A stretch of 31,671 bases of DNA from Chromera velia (taxonomy: Eukaryota; Sar; Chromeraceae). The notes under the pieces are model-generated. The model ran no database searches. It saw only the letters and a program-made list of their open reading frames with translations, and was not told the origin of the DNA. The stretch covers positions 930 through 32,600 of the forward strand of contig JAHBMJ010001348.1 in the NCBI GenBank assembly GCA_018398765.1, written 5' to 3'. Of the stretch, positions 20,210-30,425 are shown piece by piece (position 1 is the stretch's first letter; every line of letters begins with the position of its first letter). The translations under genes and the position numbers were made by a program.

Positions 20210-23200
20210 ATGCTGCTCTCCTCTAAAGCCGAGCAAAGCTCAAGGGGCCTGTCGGAGGTCCCTGATCGCACAGTCATTCTTGATGCGGGAGCCCTGATCC
20301 GTCTTCAGAGAGTTGACAGGATGGGTTCGACCTTGTGTACGACCGCCGGGGTGATGGCAGAAATCAAAGACGAGAAGGCGAGAGCCCATCTTCAGACCCT
20401 TCCCGTACCTATCAAGATTCGGGAGCCTTCTGAAAAAGACGTTAAGTGGGCGCGTTCCTTCGCTCGAAAGACCGGAGACTTGCCGTTTCTTTCACAGAAC
20501 GATGTGGACCTCATTGCCCTCACGTACATGTTGCAAAGGGAGACGGGGGATGTCAAAAATCTTCGTCTTGCTCCTCTAGAGGTCACTCTTGAGAAGTCAA
20601 GTGTGCCCTTTGCTTGGGGACCATCTCAGCTGGAAAAGAAACTTGAGGGCCCCGGCACGTCTGCAACCGCTCCAGCTGAGGCCACTGGTGACTCTGAGAC
20701 TGCGGATGCTGTGCCTTCCGAAGGCGAGCAGCCCCGAAGAGGTCCAGGAGACGCTGTTCCCCCTTCACCCCCTCCTGCGGAGGAGGGCGGTGAAGCGACT
20801 GGACCTTCTGGATGTGCCCAGACAGAACCAGGAGCGGAGGTGGAGGAGGTTGGAAAGGGAGAGACGGATGACTTCTCCAAGGACGAGAAGGAAGGGGAAG
20901 GGGAAAGGGAAATTGTGCAGAGGGAAGGGTGCGAAGAGGGGGCAGAGACAGGGGCAGTAGTTGAGGAAGAGGCGGGTGAGTCACAAGAAGAAGTACTGGA
21001 ACCCCTCAGGGCTTCTGGGGAAGAAGATGAGGAGGATGAAGAGGACTTCGAGGAGGGTGGAGAGTCTGAAGGAGAGTGGGTGACGTCAGAGAACTTTCAC
21101 AGGTCGGTCGGTCTGCACTTTTTACGCTGGCTTGTGTCTCATTGAGGAACTGATTGCATCTCCCTTGCAGTGTCCGCGCCCGTCTCAAGTGGATTTTCCC
21201 TCCCTGTGTTTTCCTTATCTCGTCTCTCTTTTCTGCCTTTGCCTGGCATCTCTTGGGACCCTTTTTCGCACTTTGTCTGAGAAGCGCGCAAAGGCAAAAT
21301 CATTGCATGCAAACTCGGAGATTGATCGAGTCAAATGAGCAGTTCTTCAAGGGCTCTGTTTCTATGTGTACGTGCCCTCCCTTCCCTTCGTTGCAAGGCT
21401 CAGGTTCGGCATGGCTGTTGGGGCCTCCCTGCCGACAGAGGAGGAGGCTCAGAGCATTCGCGTGGCCTGTGCGAGTGGGGACTACTCTGTGCAGAACGTG
21501 TGTATCCAGATGGGTTTGCACGTTCTCTCCTTTGACGGTCTGTGCATTCGGAAGATCAAGCTCTGGGGCCTCATCTGCCGAGCCTGTCTGCACTTCTCGA
21601 GGGACACCTCCAAGCTCTTCTGCCAGAAGTGCGGGAACGCAACTGTTGACAGGGTAGGCTTGATAGAAGTATTTATTGGAAGATAGAAGAGACATGAGAT
21701 GCAAGTCCCAGTTTGTAAAAGAGGGTGCAAATAGATGTCTGTGAATCCCGAAGGAAACATCGGACTGCCTTCTCGAAAGACGCCCACAGGGAGGGACTTA
21801 CTCCCCGTAGAGAAAAATGAAGTGTGTGGAAGCATGCAGAACAAGCTACTTAGATTACTGTGCTACAAGTCATCTTTGAGGCGAAGGTGGCGCTTCGTGA
21901 AGACCCGCCCCTTTTTGAGAGACCTTGCTGGAGATTCACACAGCGAAATTAGGGGGGCGGCCATTTCAATATCTCTCACCCCCCTCTTTCTTCTCTTTGG
22001 TCGCTTTCCTCCTGCACGCTGATTGCGATTTTTTTCTCCGAGCGTCCCATTTGCTTTTTTCGGACGTCTTTTTCTCTGCAGGTTCCGATCTCTGTCACTG
22101 CGAACGGAGACGTGCGGGTGCACGACACAAGGAGGAAGAAGGGTCTTAGGGGAACTGTGTACTCAATCCCGAAACCGAAGGGGGGGAAGAACAACGTGCG
22201 TTCTTTGGCACATCTGCTTTTCACTCCCGCTTCATTCTTCATTTTCACTGCTCCTTCTGTTTCTCCTGATCTGTGCAAGGTCATGCCACTGGTTTCTCGG
22301 TCTCTCTTTGTTCCTCTGTTTTGCCTCTTGTGCCTGTCGCAGTGTGATCCAAGTGAATGGTTGGTTGCATGTTTTTTTCTGTTCCTCCTGTTGCCCCCTC
22401 GAGCGAGGAAGACCCGGTCGAGGTGGAGAAAGCGTTGGGACTTTGAAACTGAAGAGGGACATTGCTTCCTTCCTTCCTTCCTTCCTTCCTCCCTCTCCTT
22501 GCAGAAGGATCTCATCCTTGCAGAAGACCAACTGATGATGGGGGGAAGAGACAGGCAGATCAGACATCAGCAGAGGGAGCACGAGCGGGAAATGAGAAAC
22601 AGAGATCCCTTCAATCAGGTCAGCCAGCCGGGCCGTTATTCGGTCAGATAGTTGAGTGTGTGAAAGGCGTTGCTCTTTTTTTCTTCAGCCTTCTGCTCAC
22701 AGGTGTGGCAGAAAGAAAGTGAAAAACAAACACGGTTACGGTGTGAAACCGTCTCTCCTTTGCGTTGTGCTTATGCTTTTGTTGTTCTGCGGGACGCTGC
22801 TTTGGCGTCTCTTTCCTTGCCCGCTTCCAGTTTTTCTCCCCTGCGAGAAGTAGAGAGTGATCGCGCCTGCGCTTTCTCTCTCTACGGTTTTCGCTGATTG
22901 CGCAAAGTAAAAGTAGCCCATATCTTACACAAGAGAGAGAGCAGGGCATGTGCGCTAGGTCACCGAGGCCTGGAAGGAACAGAGCTCACACACACACTTG
23001 CTCCTATAAACCTGCAGGATATTGCATACGAGCAACAGGGATGGTGGAAGAGAAAGGTGACCGGCAGTGGGAGAGCTGCACAGACAGCTGCTCCGAAAGT
23101 CCAGGTCAGTCATTTGATCACTGGGCATCTCTAAGAAGGGATCTCATTGTCCATGTCGCTTTCTCTGTCTCTCTCTCCTTTATCCTTTCCTGCCTCTCTG

Positions 23201-23608
23201 TCCTTCTTTCTGCCTTTCTTTCGTTCTGTCTGTCTATCTGTCTTTCGGGCTACTTCGTTGCTTCTTTCATTCGTGCTTTTGTGCGTTAGTTTGCTCTCGT
23301 TTATTTGTTCACTCGTTCGTTCCTTTGGCTCCTTCTTCCTTTTCCCCCTTTGGTCTCTGCACGGACGTGGCATTTCAATTTCTTCTGATCGTCCGAAAGA
23401 AGGTGTTGCGGGTCATGATATTTTGCCCCGACTTGCGCGTTTTTCCCGGTTTATCGCTGCGAACAGATTCCTTTCTGCCCGTCAAAGGAAATAGAAGAAA
23501 AGAGAGAAACTCATTGTTTATCCGTCTGTGTGATGCTCGCAGGTTGGGTACGGAAGGGCGAACCCAAACTCAAACAGATTTCAGAAGAGACGTGGGGGAA
23601 AGAAATGA
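20210..23608 (+). CDS. NOB1: NOB1, PIN-domain endonuclease of 18S rRNA maturation; six exons
   Basis: Exons 20210-21102, 21404-21653, 22082-22195, 22505-22618, 23018-23104, 23543-23608; 1524 nt, 507 aa, all GT-AG and in phase. NOB1 cleaves 20S pre-rRNA at site D in the late 40S particle. The PIN domain starts at once: TVILDAGALIR (catalytic Asp25), TAGVMAEIKDEKAR, then GDLPFLSQNDVDLIALTYML with the second acidic cluster. Exon 2 encodes DYSVQNVCIQMGLHVLSFDG and the zinc ribbon (CRAC...FCQKCGNAT, about residues 356-375). Exon 3 holds GLRGTVYSIPKPKGGK, a NOB1 signature, and the C terminus is VGYGRANPN followed by a basic tail. An acidic insert of some 150 residues separates PIN and ribbon, longer than in yeast or human. 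The ATG at 20210 is chosen because it leaves a 20-residue lead to the PIN core; the open frame further upstream lacks an ATG. Confidence 0.96.
22470..22495. repeat. (TTCC)n tract before a NOB1 splice acceptor
   Basis: CCTTCCTTCCTTCC repeats lead into CTCTCCTTGCAG at the start of exon 4 and probably act as its polypyrimidine tract. Confidence 0.8.
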
Positions 23609-24297
23609 TCAGGGCAGTAATTCTGACAGAAAGTAAGAATGGGCAGCGAGTTTGAATTCTTCCATGCACTTGGTATGCAAAGATGAACGGTGCACGGTGG
23701 CAATTTCTGGCAAAAGGTTTCGATAATACCATCACTAGCTGGTTGAAAAGAATTGAAGTGGTTAAAGCCGGTAAGCCACCGCTAATCATACGGAGTAGTA
23801 GTATGATAGATCCCCACATTGTGTTCTGATGTAGCCTAGGACGTAGACGTATTTTCCATCATTTACTTTTTGCTTAGCATATTGCACCTGTCATTGCACA
23901 AAGTATGCTTATACTCGATCTCTAAGTGCCAGTGTGTAATTCGTCATTGCGTCATATTATACTATATTTTAATTTAATCTAAGTTTTAGGATTACGATTA
24001 TACGATTAATGTTTCAGGTTATCCCGCGGTCAATCCAGTGTACGTTGGGGAACTTGGGTGTTGAGTCACTGTTAACTTGCATTGTCCGGAGGTAGACAAT
24101 TGTTCTAACAATCATAAGTAATAATAAAAATATATTAAAAATTGTTTGACTATAAGACGTACCGTGTAAGTAGCTGTCATGGCCTTCACTGGCATGGCAA
24201 GGCTATGCTTCAACTTGAGTCAAAAAAATACGCACAGATATTTTGTTAAGCACGATTGAAACAACTGCGTACAAAAAACTGGTAATGAAGGGTTAAA
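23609..24297. other. NOB1 3' flank, no gene seen
   Basis: The stretch from the NOB1 stop to the Ty3/gypsy element becomes AT-rich toward 24150. I see no ORF or RNA gene. Confidence 0.5.
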
Positions 24298-24302
24298 TCA
24301 CC

Positions 24303-24609
24303 TGTGAGGGGCATTTCGCCTAATAAGAAGACTGAGTAATAAAGGGCTGGCAAGCATCAGGCAGATGTGGGCTGGACGGGGCACCCGGGCCACATAGCGT
24401 GCATGGGTGTATCACGAGGCCACGCATCATGAAGTCGGGCATGCTTTCATTAAGTGATTTTAGTAAAGTGCATGCTTGATGTGTCTGCTTGACATCATCA
24501 CTAAGAATGCTCGAGATTGACATTAACTGATAGACCAAACTAACCGATGTCTGTCAGACTTTAACCACCTGTATCTGATATTACTAAGACTCCCGTAAAA
24601 CAGCTTACA
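24303..24609 (+). repeat. 5' LTR of Ty3/gypsy element (307 bp)
   Basis: It matches the 3' LTR from end to end, except that 148 bp present at 30256-30403 are missing. The missing piece is bounded by ACTC repeats, so a microhomology deletion is likely. It ends CTTACA, followed by TC and the primer-binding site. Confidence 0.9.
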
Positions 24610-24611
24610 TC

Positions 24612-24629
24612 TGGTAGTTCAGTTAAAGG
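24612..24629 (+). promoter_or_regulatory. Putative primer-binding site of Ty3/gypsy element
   Basis: TGGTAGTTCAGTTAAAGG starts two bases after the 5' LTR; the TGG start fits a tRNA 3' end. The tRNA is not identified. Confidence 0.6.
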
Positions 24630-24679
24630 AGAGCGCTCTTGTTAAATTCAGTGTACTCAGACTGGTTCAGTCTACCAAC

Positions 24680-25930
24680 TGTCAACTCCATACGTCGATA
24701 GAAGATGTGGCAGAGAATGTACCGGCTCCGGGGATTCTGCAGATCGTCGGGGCCATTGAAGGACTATCTCAGCGGATTGACTCTATGCAGGCAACGTAAA
24801 ACCTGTATGGAAAAACTCTGCAATTACTTGTTTCTCAAGCCCCTCAGGAATCTGTCCAGGCAACGGTGACGTCACCTGCCATTGCGCCAGCCCAAAGTAC
24901 AACCGCGTCCTCGTCGCACTACATGAAGCTGTGCGAGGCCCCTGCTCTGTTTTCTGGAGTGCGGGCCAAGCTGACCAGGTGGTTGAAAGACGTAGAAGAT
25001 TTCTATAAACTTGAGAAAGTGTTAGACCTGGACAAGGTACTGGTGGCAAAGAACAGAATGTCCCAGGACCTGAAAGAATGGTTTGACCTCTATAAGGTCG
25101 AGAACGGACCATTCTAGAACTGGGAGTCGTTGAAGGCTGCCCTCATCGAGCACTATTCAGACACACTGGCTAGACAGAAGGCCAGAAAGGACCTGAAGAA
25201 GTGCTGATGCACTGGAGCTGGGGTTGATGACTACAATAAGCGATTCAAGCCGCTTGTCATGAAACTGAAGGGCCAGTTGATCAAAGAAGATATCGTCGAA
25301 GACTACATCTCTGGTTTGCCAGCAGATGTCCGCCTTGAAACAAATAAGGTGTATTCAGTCAACTTGGTCATCGCTATGAAGACGGCAAGCGAGCTTGAGG
25401 TCTTTCTCTCTAGTGGAGAAGGACCGCGAGGCGGGACACGAGACTTCCAAAAGCCGAGTGCCTTCGAGAGTGGTGGGGAGAGTACCCGACACAACTCTTC
25501 ACTGGAATAAGAGGAAAGGCCCGTCCCCATAGACCTGTGTGGGACCCGTCAACTCCCACCACCACTCACACCGGCAGAGAGGTCTCTCTGCATTGCAGAG
25601 AGAAGGTGTTTCAGATGCTGCCTCGCAGGGCATACTGCTAGGCAGTGTCCAGGTCCCTTCTCTGGACTCGGTGGAAACTTCTCTGGAATGTGGAGACTCA
25701 CTGGTGGAGGGAACCCTCAGGACTCGCAGGACTACGGGAGATTCCGTGAAGACTTCAGGCAGGGGGGATGGGGGTAGGGCAGAGACGGATATCAGGGAGA
25801 TCGTAGAGGGTTTGGAGCTCTATTCCCAACCGTCCAAGCATGCCCACCTCTGGGCCAGTCACAGTGGAGAGGGAGACGCAGAGACGGTGGTCCCAGAGGA
25901 AGAGGAAAAGGTGGAAGGAAGCCGGTAGGT
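24680..25930 (+). pseudogene. Ty3/gypsy gag, broken by stops
   Basis: The pieces 24866-25117 and 25259-25510 give a capsid-like region (VRAKLTRWLKDVEDFYKLEK, DDYNKRFKPLVMKL, YISGLPADVRLETN) typical of retrotransposon Gag. A CCHC zinc knuckle follows in the same frame at 25607-25648 (CFRCCLAGHTARQC). In-frame stops occur near 24798, 25116, 25206, 25508 and 25773. Gag would form the virus-like particle and bind RNA. The N terminus is not clear; no ATG in frame was found with confidence. Confidence 0.85.
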
Positions 25931-26116
25931 AGGGGAGTTCGAACAATCTACGGAGGTTTCGAGACGGATGAGGTAATAGGAGCAGAGGGACTCGAAACTT
26001 GTGGTCAGTGCCCCGAGATGGGAGGAAGCCCTGAGAATGAAGACGTGCCAATAGAAATGAAGGAGGAGGAAAATGAAACAGGGGTCCGTCCGGGGTTGTT
26101 TGTGTTTTCAAGTTGA

Positions 26117-26434
26117 GTGGCTGGTGTACCTGTCAGAGTTTGGGTTGATTCGGGTGCAGATGATATTTATCTTGACGGTCATTTTGCCCATGCTCACCAT
26201 CTCCGTGTGTGCAAATTGAGACGATCTATCAACTTGCATGGTGCCCTCAAGTCCTCGAAGACTCGGTCGGTCTGTGAGTGTGCACCCACAGTGCCGATCA
26301 ACATTCAGGGGTATCAAAAGACAGTGGGTGCAATGTTGGCCGACCTGGATGAGTATGATTTGATCTTGGAGACAAAGTGGGGTCGTGTCTATGAGCCTGA
26401 ACTGCAGTGGTCGTCTCAAAGTCTGCGTTTTTAG
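26117..26434 (+). pseudogene. Ty3/gypsy aspartic protease
   Basis: The frame contains VRVWVDSGADDIYLDG with the catalytic Asp-Ser-Gly triad, and ends with DEYDLILETKWG, the place of the family's DLILG-type strand. It continues the gag frame and is preceded by a TGA near 26115 and closed by a TAG at 26432. The protease would process Gag-Pol. Confidence 0.82.
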
Positions 26435-26691
26435 TTTAGAGGGAAATTGATTTATTGGGTTCCAGATGTGGAGTTAGAGGAAGAGGACGCGGAACAAACA
26501 TTTAGCACTCCTCCTCTTCTCTCTTCTGTGTAAGCAAAGCGGGCGATCCGGAAAGGAGCTGTCTGCCATCTAGTCAGACTGCAGACAGAAATCCCTTTTG
26601 GTGAGTCCACTGGGGTTGCCTGCAGGGTGCAAGGTTCAGGGGGAGAAAGAATACTGGGGAGAATGGAAAGGAATTTAGAGGTAATGAGGCA

Positions 26692-28020
26692 ATGAATGAT
26701 GATTTTCTCTCTTCTCTTCCTTCTGATCATCCTGTTTTCTCTTCGCCTGAATTGACTGAGGTTCATGAGTACCTGAAGAAATCGACCGTGCCGATCAACG
26801 TGAAGAGAATTGTAGCAGACAATGCATCTCTCTTTCTTGATTCCTTGACAGGGTTGCCGCCATCTAGGGGGGAAGGACTTGACTTCAAGATAGATCTTGA
26901 ACCAGGATACCCGCCTCCAGCTTGTCCACCCTATCGTCTCTCTTTGGGTGAGCTGGATGAATTGAGGAAGCAAGTTGATACATACTTAAAGCAAGGATTC
27001 ATTTGACCGTCTTATTCTCCTTTTGTAGCACCAGTTTTGTTTGTGGCAAAGAAGGATGGGACAATGAGGATGTGTTATGACTATATGGGATTAAATAGAA
27101 TCACAGTGAAGGACAAGTATCCATTGCCTCATCCTCAAGATTTGATCGATAGGCTGTATGGGGCAAAATTTTTTATAGCTTTTGATCTTCAGCAGTACTA
27201 CCATCAGATGAGAATAAGAGAAAAAGACGTGCCCAAAACAGCCTTCATGACAAGGTATGGGAATTGTGAATGGTTGGTGGTCTCTTTTGGATTAACGAAT
27301 GCTCCCCTGGCAGCCATGCGATTGATTCAGTATATGTTGAGGGAGTGCCTTGATCGGTATGTACCTATATTTTTGGATGATATTCTAATTTATTCAAAGA
27401 TGAGAGAGGAGCATGAACGGCATGTCTCTCGTGTTCTTTTTCTCCTCAGACAGGCAAATCTGTTTGCAAAACTATCGAAGTGTCATTTTTTTCAAAGAGA
27501 GGTGACATTCTTGGGGCTGAGGATCTCAGAGAAAGGAGTGAGGCCAGAGACAAAGAAAGCAGAAGAGATAGAAAACTGGCCAGTGCCCAAGAATGTGAGT
27601 GAGTTGCATTCTTTTCTTGGTTTGGCTTCTTGGGTGAGATGTTTTATGTTTGAATTCAGCAAGAAGGCTGCGCCTCTTTATCGCTTGCTGAAAAAGACGG
27701 TGAAGTTTGAGTGGAAAGAAGAGCAGCAGGCGAGTTTTGAAGCAGTCAAAGAAGCATTCAAGCAGGTGACTGAATTGTATATTCCTAATCCTACTCGTCC
27801 ATTCGAAATTTTTGCTGATACATGTGAAAAGACTGCGACTGTTGCTGCTGTACTCATGCAGAAGGATCCACGTGTTAGGATCTTTCGGCTGTATGCATTT
27901 GCTTCGAGAACAATGAGCCCAGCAGAGAAGAACTACTACATTAGAGATAAAGAGTTCCTTGCTTATGTGTTTGCAGTCAAGATCTGGTATCCGTACGTTT
28001 CGTGCACGACTCAGGTATAG
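26692..28020 (+). pseudogene. Ty3/gypsy reverse transcriptase and RNase H
   Basis: RT marks: YPPPACPPYRLS, PVLFVAKKDGTMRMCYDYMG, FIAFDLQQYYHQMRI (motif A Asp), VSFGLTNAPLAAMRLIQYML (motif B) and YVPIFLDDILIYS (catalytic FLDD). The connection and RNase H follow: FLGLASWVRCF, FEIFADTCEKTATVAAVLMQ (first Asp) and YYIRDKEFLAYVFA (Glu). A TGA at 27004 splits the N-terminal part from the core, and a TAG at 28018 cuts RNase H before its DHESL motif, which resumes after the stop. Motif B has PLAAMRL where most members have PATFQRL-like sequence. Confidence 0.92.
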
Positions 28021-29180
28021 AGTGATCATGAAAGTTTGAAGACAGTCATGTCGACTGCCGATCGAATGCAAATGTCTCCTTGCATGCGTCGTTGGGTTTT
28101 GTTGTTAGACCAGATAGGTATTATGCCTCAATACGTGCCTGGAAGCAAGAATCAGGTAGCAGATGCATTAAACAGAAAGCCTGTGAGAACTGAGCAAAAG
28201 CAGGGAGTGGAAGAAAAGACTGAAAAGAGAAAGGAAGAAGAAAAGGAAGCGAAAGGACTGTTGGTAAGCATTGAGATGAGAGTGGATGTGAATGAAGAGT
28301 TCTTGAAGGAAGTGAAAGGAGGATATAAAAAAGAAAGATTCTATCAGGAGCTCATCGAAGTATTGAAGCATCCAGAGGTGCCTGTGCCTCGACACTTGAG
28401 AATAAAAATTCAACCATTCACTCTCGTTGATGGCTTTCTTTATTTCAAAGACAGATTGGCCATTCTGACTGATGTTCTGCAGAGGCAGATGATCTCCGAA
28501 CATCATAACACGGTGGTTGGAGAACATCTGGGGCCAAAAAACACATTTTTCAAGCTGAACAGTAAGTTCTACTGGCCCAACATATATTCATCAGTCAAGA
28601 AGTATGTGGCTCGGTATGATGCCTGTCAGAGAGCAAAACATTCCACCCAAAAAAGACCTGGTCTGCTCAATCCTTTGCCTATCTCTGAGTGTCTGTATGG
28701 ACCTCTTTCTCTTGACTTCCTGTTTGGTCTGCCGAGAACGCTGTACTGGGAAAGAATTGTGGATGGAATTCTCTCTGTTGTTGATCGTTTGTCAAAGGAT
28801 GTATTTTTCATCCCGGTGTAGGAAGAGGTCACGGGAGAAGAGACAGCATCGATTGTATTCGAGAGAGTGGTGTGCTCGGTCGGTATGTTTCGTTCTCTTC
28901 TCTCTAATCGCGATCCTTGCTTCATCTCTGTATTTTGGTGAGAATTGCAAAGACTCTGGAAATCAAAAATCAAGATGAGCTCTTCCAGACACCCGCAGAC
29001 AGATGGACAGACAGAGAGAGACAACAGAACGATCAGAGAGATGTTGAGGTGTTTCGTGATGGACCATCAGGAAGACTGGGCCGAAGCTTTGCCGGCATGT
29101 CAGTTTGCATATAGAGACAGTGTGCATCCAGTGACAGGTCTCTCACCATTTAGATTTGTGCATGGCTTTGATCCAATCTG
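28021..29180 (+). pseudogene. Ty3/gypsy RNase H end and integrase
   Basis: It opens with SDHESLKTV and YVPGSKNQVADALNRKP, the end of the RNase H region. The integrase zinc site follows (HHNTVVGEH, then YDACQRAK). The first Cys of the CxxC pair is Tyr here, a G-to-A type change. The catalytic core shows LSLDFLFGLPR (first Asp) and RHPQTDGQTERDNRTIREML (Glu region), then FAYRDSVHPVTGLSPFRF. Stops at 28819, about 28939 and 29179 break it. Between 28821 and 28945 the sequence matches integrase only weakly, so a small internal loss around the second Asp is possible. Confidence 0.88.
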
Positions 29181-29190
29181 ACTGCCTGCA

Positions 29191-29778
29191 GTGCCTATTC
29201 GGGGAAGTTCGCTGTCTCCGACAGCAGCTGACTTCGCCGTACGACACAGAGCAGAGATGATACAAGCGAAGGAGTGCCTAGAGCGAGCAAGGGAGATGGC
29301 AGCTCGCTACTATGATCGTCATCATAGAGAACTGGAATTGGATCCAAGAGATTGGATGTTGGTGCATAGAGAATTTTTTGAATAAGAAAGAAGGCTGGAG
29401 GGAGTAAAGAGGAAGCTTGAGCCTGTGTGGTTTGGTCCTTTTGAGATAGAGAGGGCAATCACACGGGGAGTGTATGAGTTGATCTTCCCGGCAGGAGTTC
29501 GTATTCATCCTGTAGTGAATGCGAACTATCTGAAAAAGTATGTGAGAGAGCCGGGTGACCCTCTACCTGCAGTTAGACTTCTGAGGTTCGAAGGCCTTGA
29601 GTACGAGATAGATAGAATTTTGGACAGCAAGAGAATTTCAGGGAAGCAGCATTATTTAGTCAAATGGAAAGGGTTTGGAGTGAAGGATGCTTCGTGGGAG
29701 TCAGGAAGAATCTTAAGAGAGCAAAAAAAAGGATCGCTGATTTCAAAAGGAAAGAAAAATGACAGATGGGCAGTGTGA
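29191..29778 (+). pseudogene. Integrase C-terminal region and chromodomain
   Basis: The first piece (to 29385) is the helical HRAEMIQAKECLERAREMAA region with YYDRHHRELEL, typical of chromovirus integrase tails. After a TAA at 29383 the frame gives LEPVWFGPFEIERAI (the GPFEI motif) and VNANYLKKYV. The last ~60 residues form a chromodomain: YEIDRILDSKR, HYLVKWKGFG and ASWES. In chromoviruses this domain directs insertion to marked chromatin; the aromatic residues of the methyl-lysine cage look kept at Tyr and Trp positions. Confidence 0.92.
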
Positions 29779-29965
29779 AGGAGGAAAGGCATAGGGTGAG
29801 AGACAATGTATGATGATGACTCGATCGCTCGAGGGCATGCTAGATAGGCGCTTGATGAGAAGATGGATAGATATGAGAATTGATTGTCCGATCGCTCGAT
29901 GGATACATGATTAATATATCAGTCTTCAGAACCAAGCGTGGACGTTGGCTTAAAAGGCGGGCAAG

Positions 29966-30420
29966 TATGAGGGGCATTCCACCTAATAAAAAGACTGAGT
30001 AATAAAGGGCTGGCAAGCGTTAGGCAGATATGGGCCGGACGGGGGACCCGGGCCACATAGCGTACATGGGTATATCATGAGGCCGCGTATCGTAAAGTCA
30101 AACATGCTTTCATTAAGTGATTTTAGTGAAGTGCATGCTTGATATGTCTGCTTAACGTCATCACTAAGAATGCTTGAGATTGACATTAACTGCTAGACCA
30201 AACCAACCGATGTCTGTTAGATTTTAACCACCTGTATCTGATATTACTAAGACTCGGTTTGTTGATCCTGGGATCGAGTGACTATATGGCACTGTGATGA
30301 TTATATGATGTGCTGTACCGGACAAATATGTTGTGCGCGCGGTGTGAGCGAGATGCATGCATTTATCTCTTTTTGCTCTTTGGATTTTTTTTTTTTTTTA
30401 CTCCCGTAAAACAGCTTACA
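29966..30420 (+). repeat. 3' LTR of Ty3/gypsy element (455 bp)
   Basis: It begins TATGAGGGGCATT and ends CTTACA; the 5' copy starts TGTGAGGGG, so the 3' copy carries a G-to-A change in the terminal TG. It holds 148 bp (30256-30403) not in the 5' LTR, including a long T run. Confidence 0.9.
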
Positions 30421-30425
30421 TCACC

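Larger units (their letters stand above)
24303..30420 (+). mobile_element. Ty3/gypsy LTR retrotransposon with chromodomain (chromovirus), degraded
   Basis: LTRs at 24303-24609 and 29966-30420 begin TG (TA in the 3' copy) and end CTTACA. The element is flanked by the duplication TCACC (24298-24302 and 30421-30425). Between them, in order, are gag with a zinc knuckle, protease, RT, RNase H, integrase and a C-terminal chromodomain, the order of Ty3/gypsy. Gag and protease share one frame; RT to chromodomain share another, the shift falling near 26680-26692. At least ten stop codons break the coding region. The copy cannot encode its own proteins in this state. Confidence 0.95.

Noticed and set aside
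20583-20984. Minus-strand Pro/Leu-rich ORF
   Set aside because: It is the antisense of the acidic NOB1 insert and has no family match of its own.
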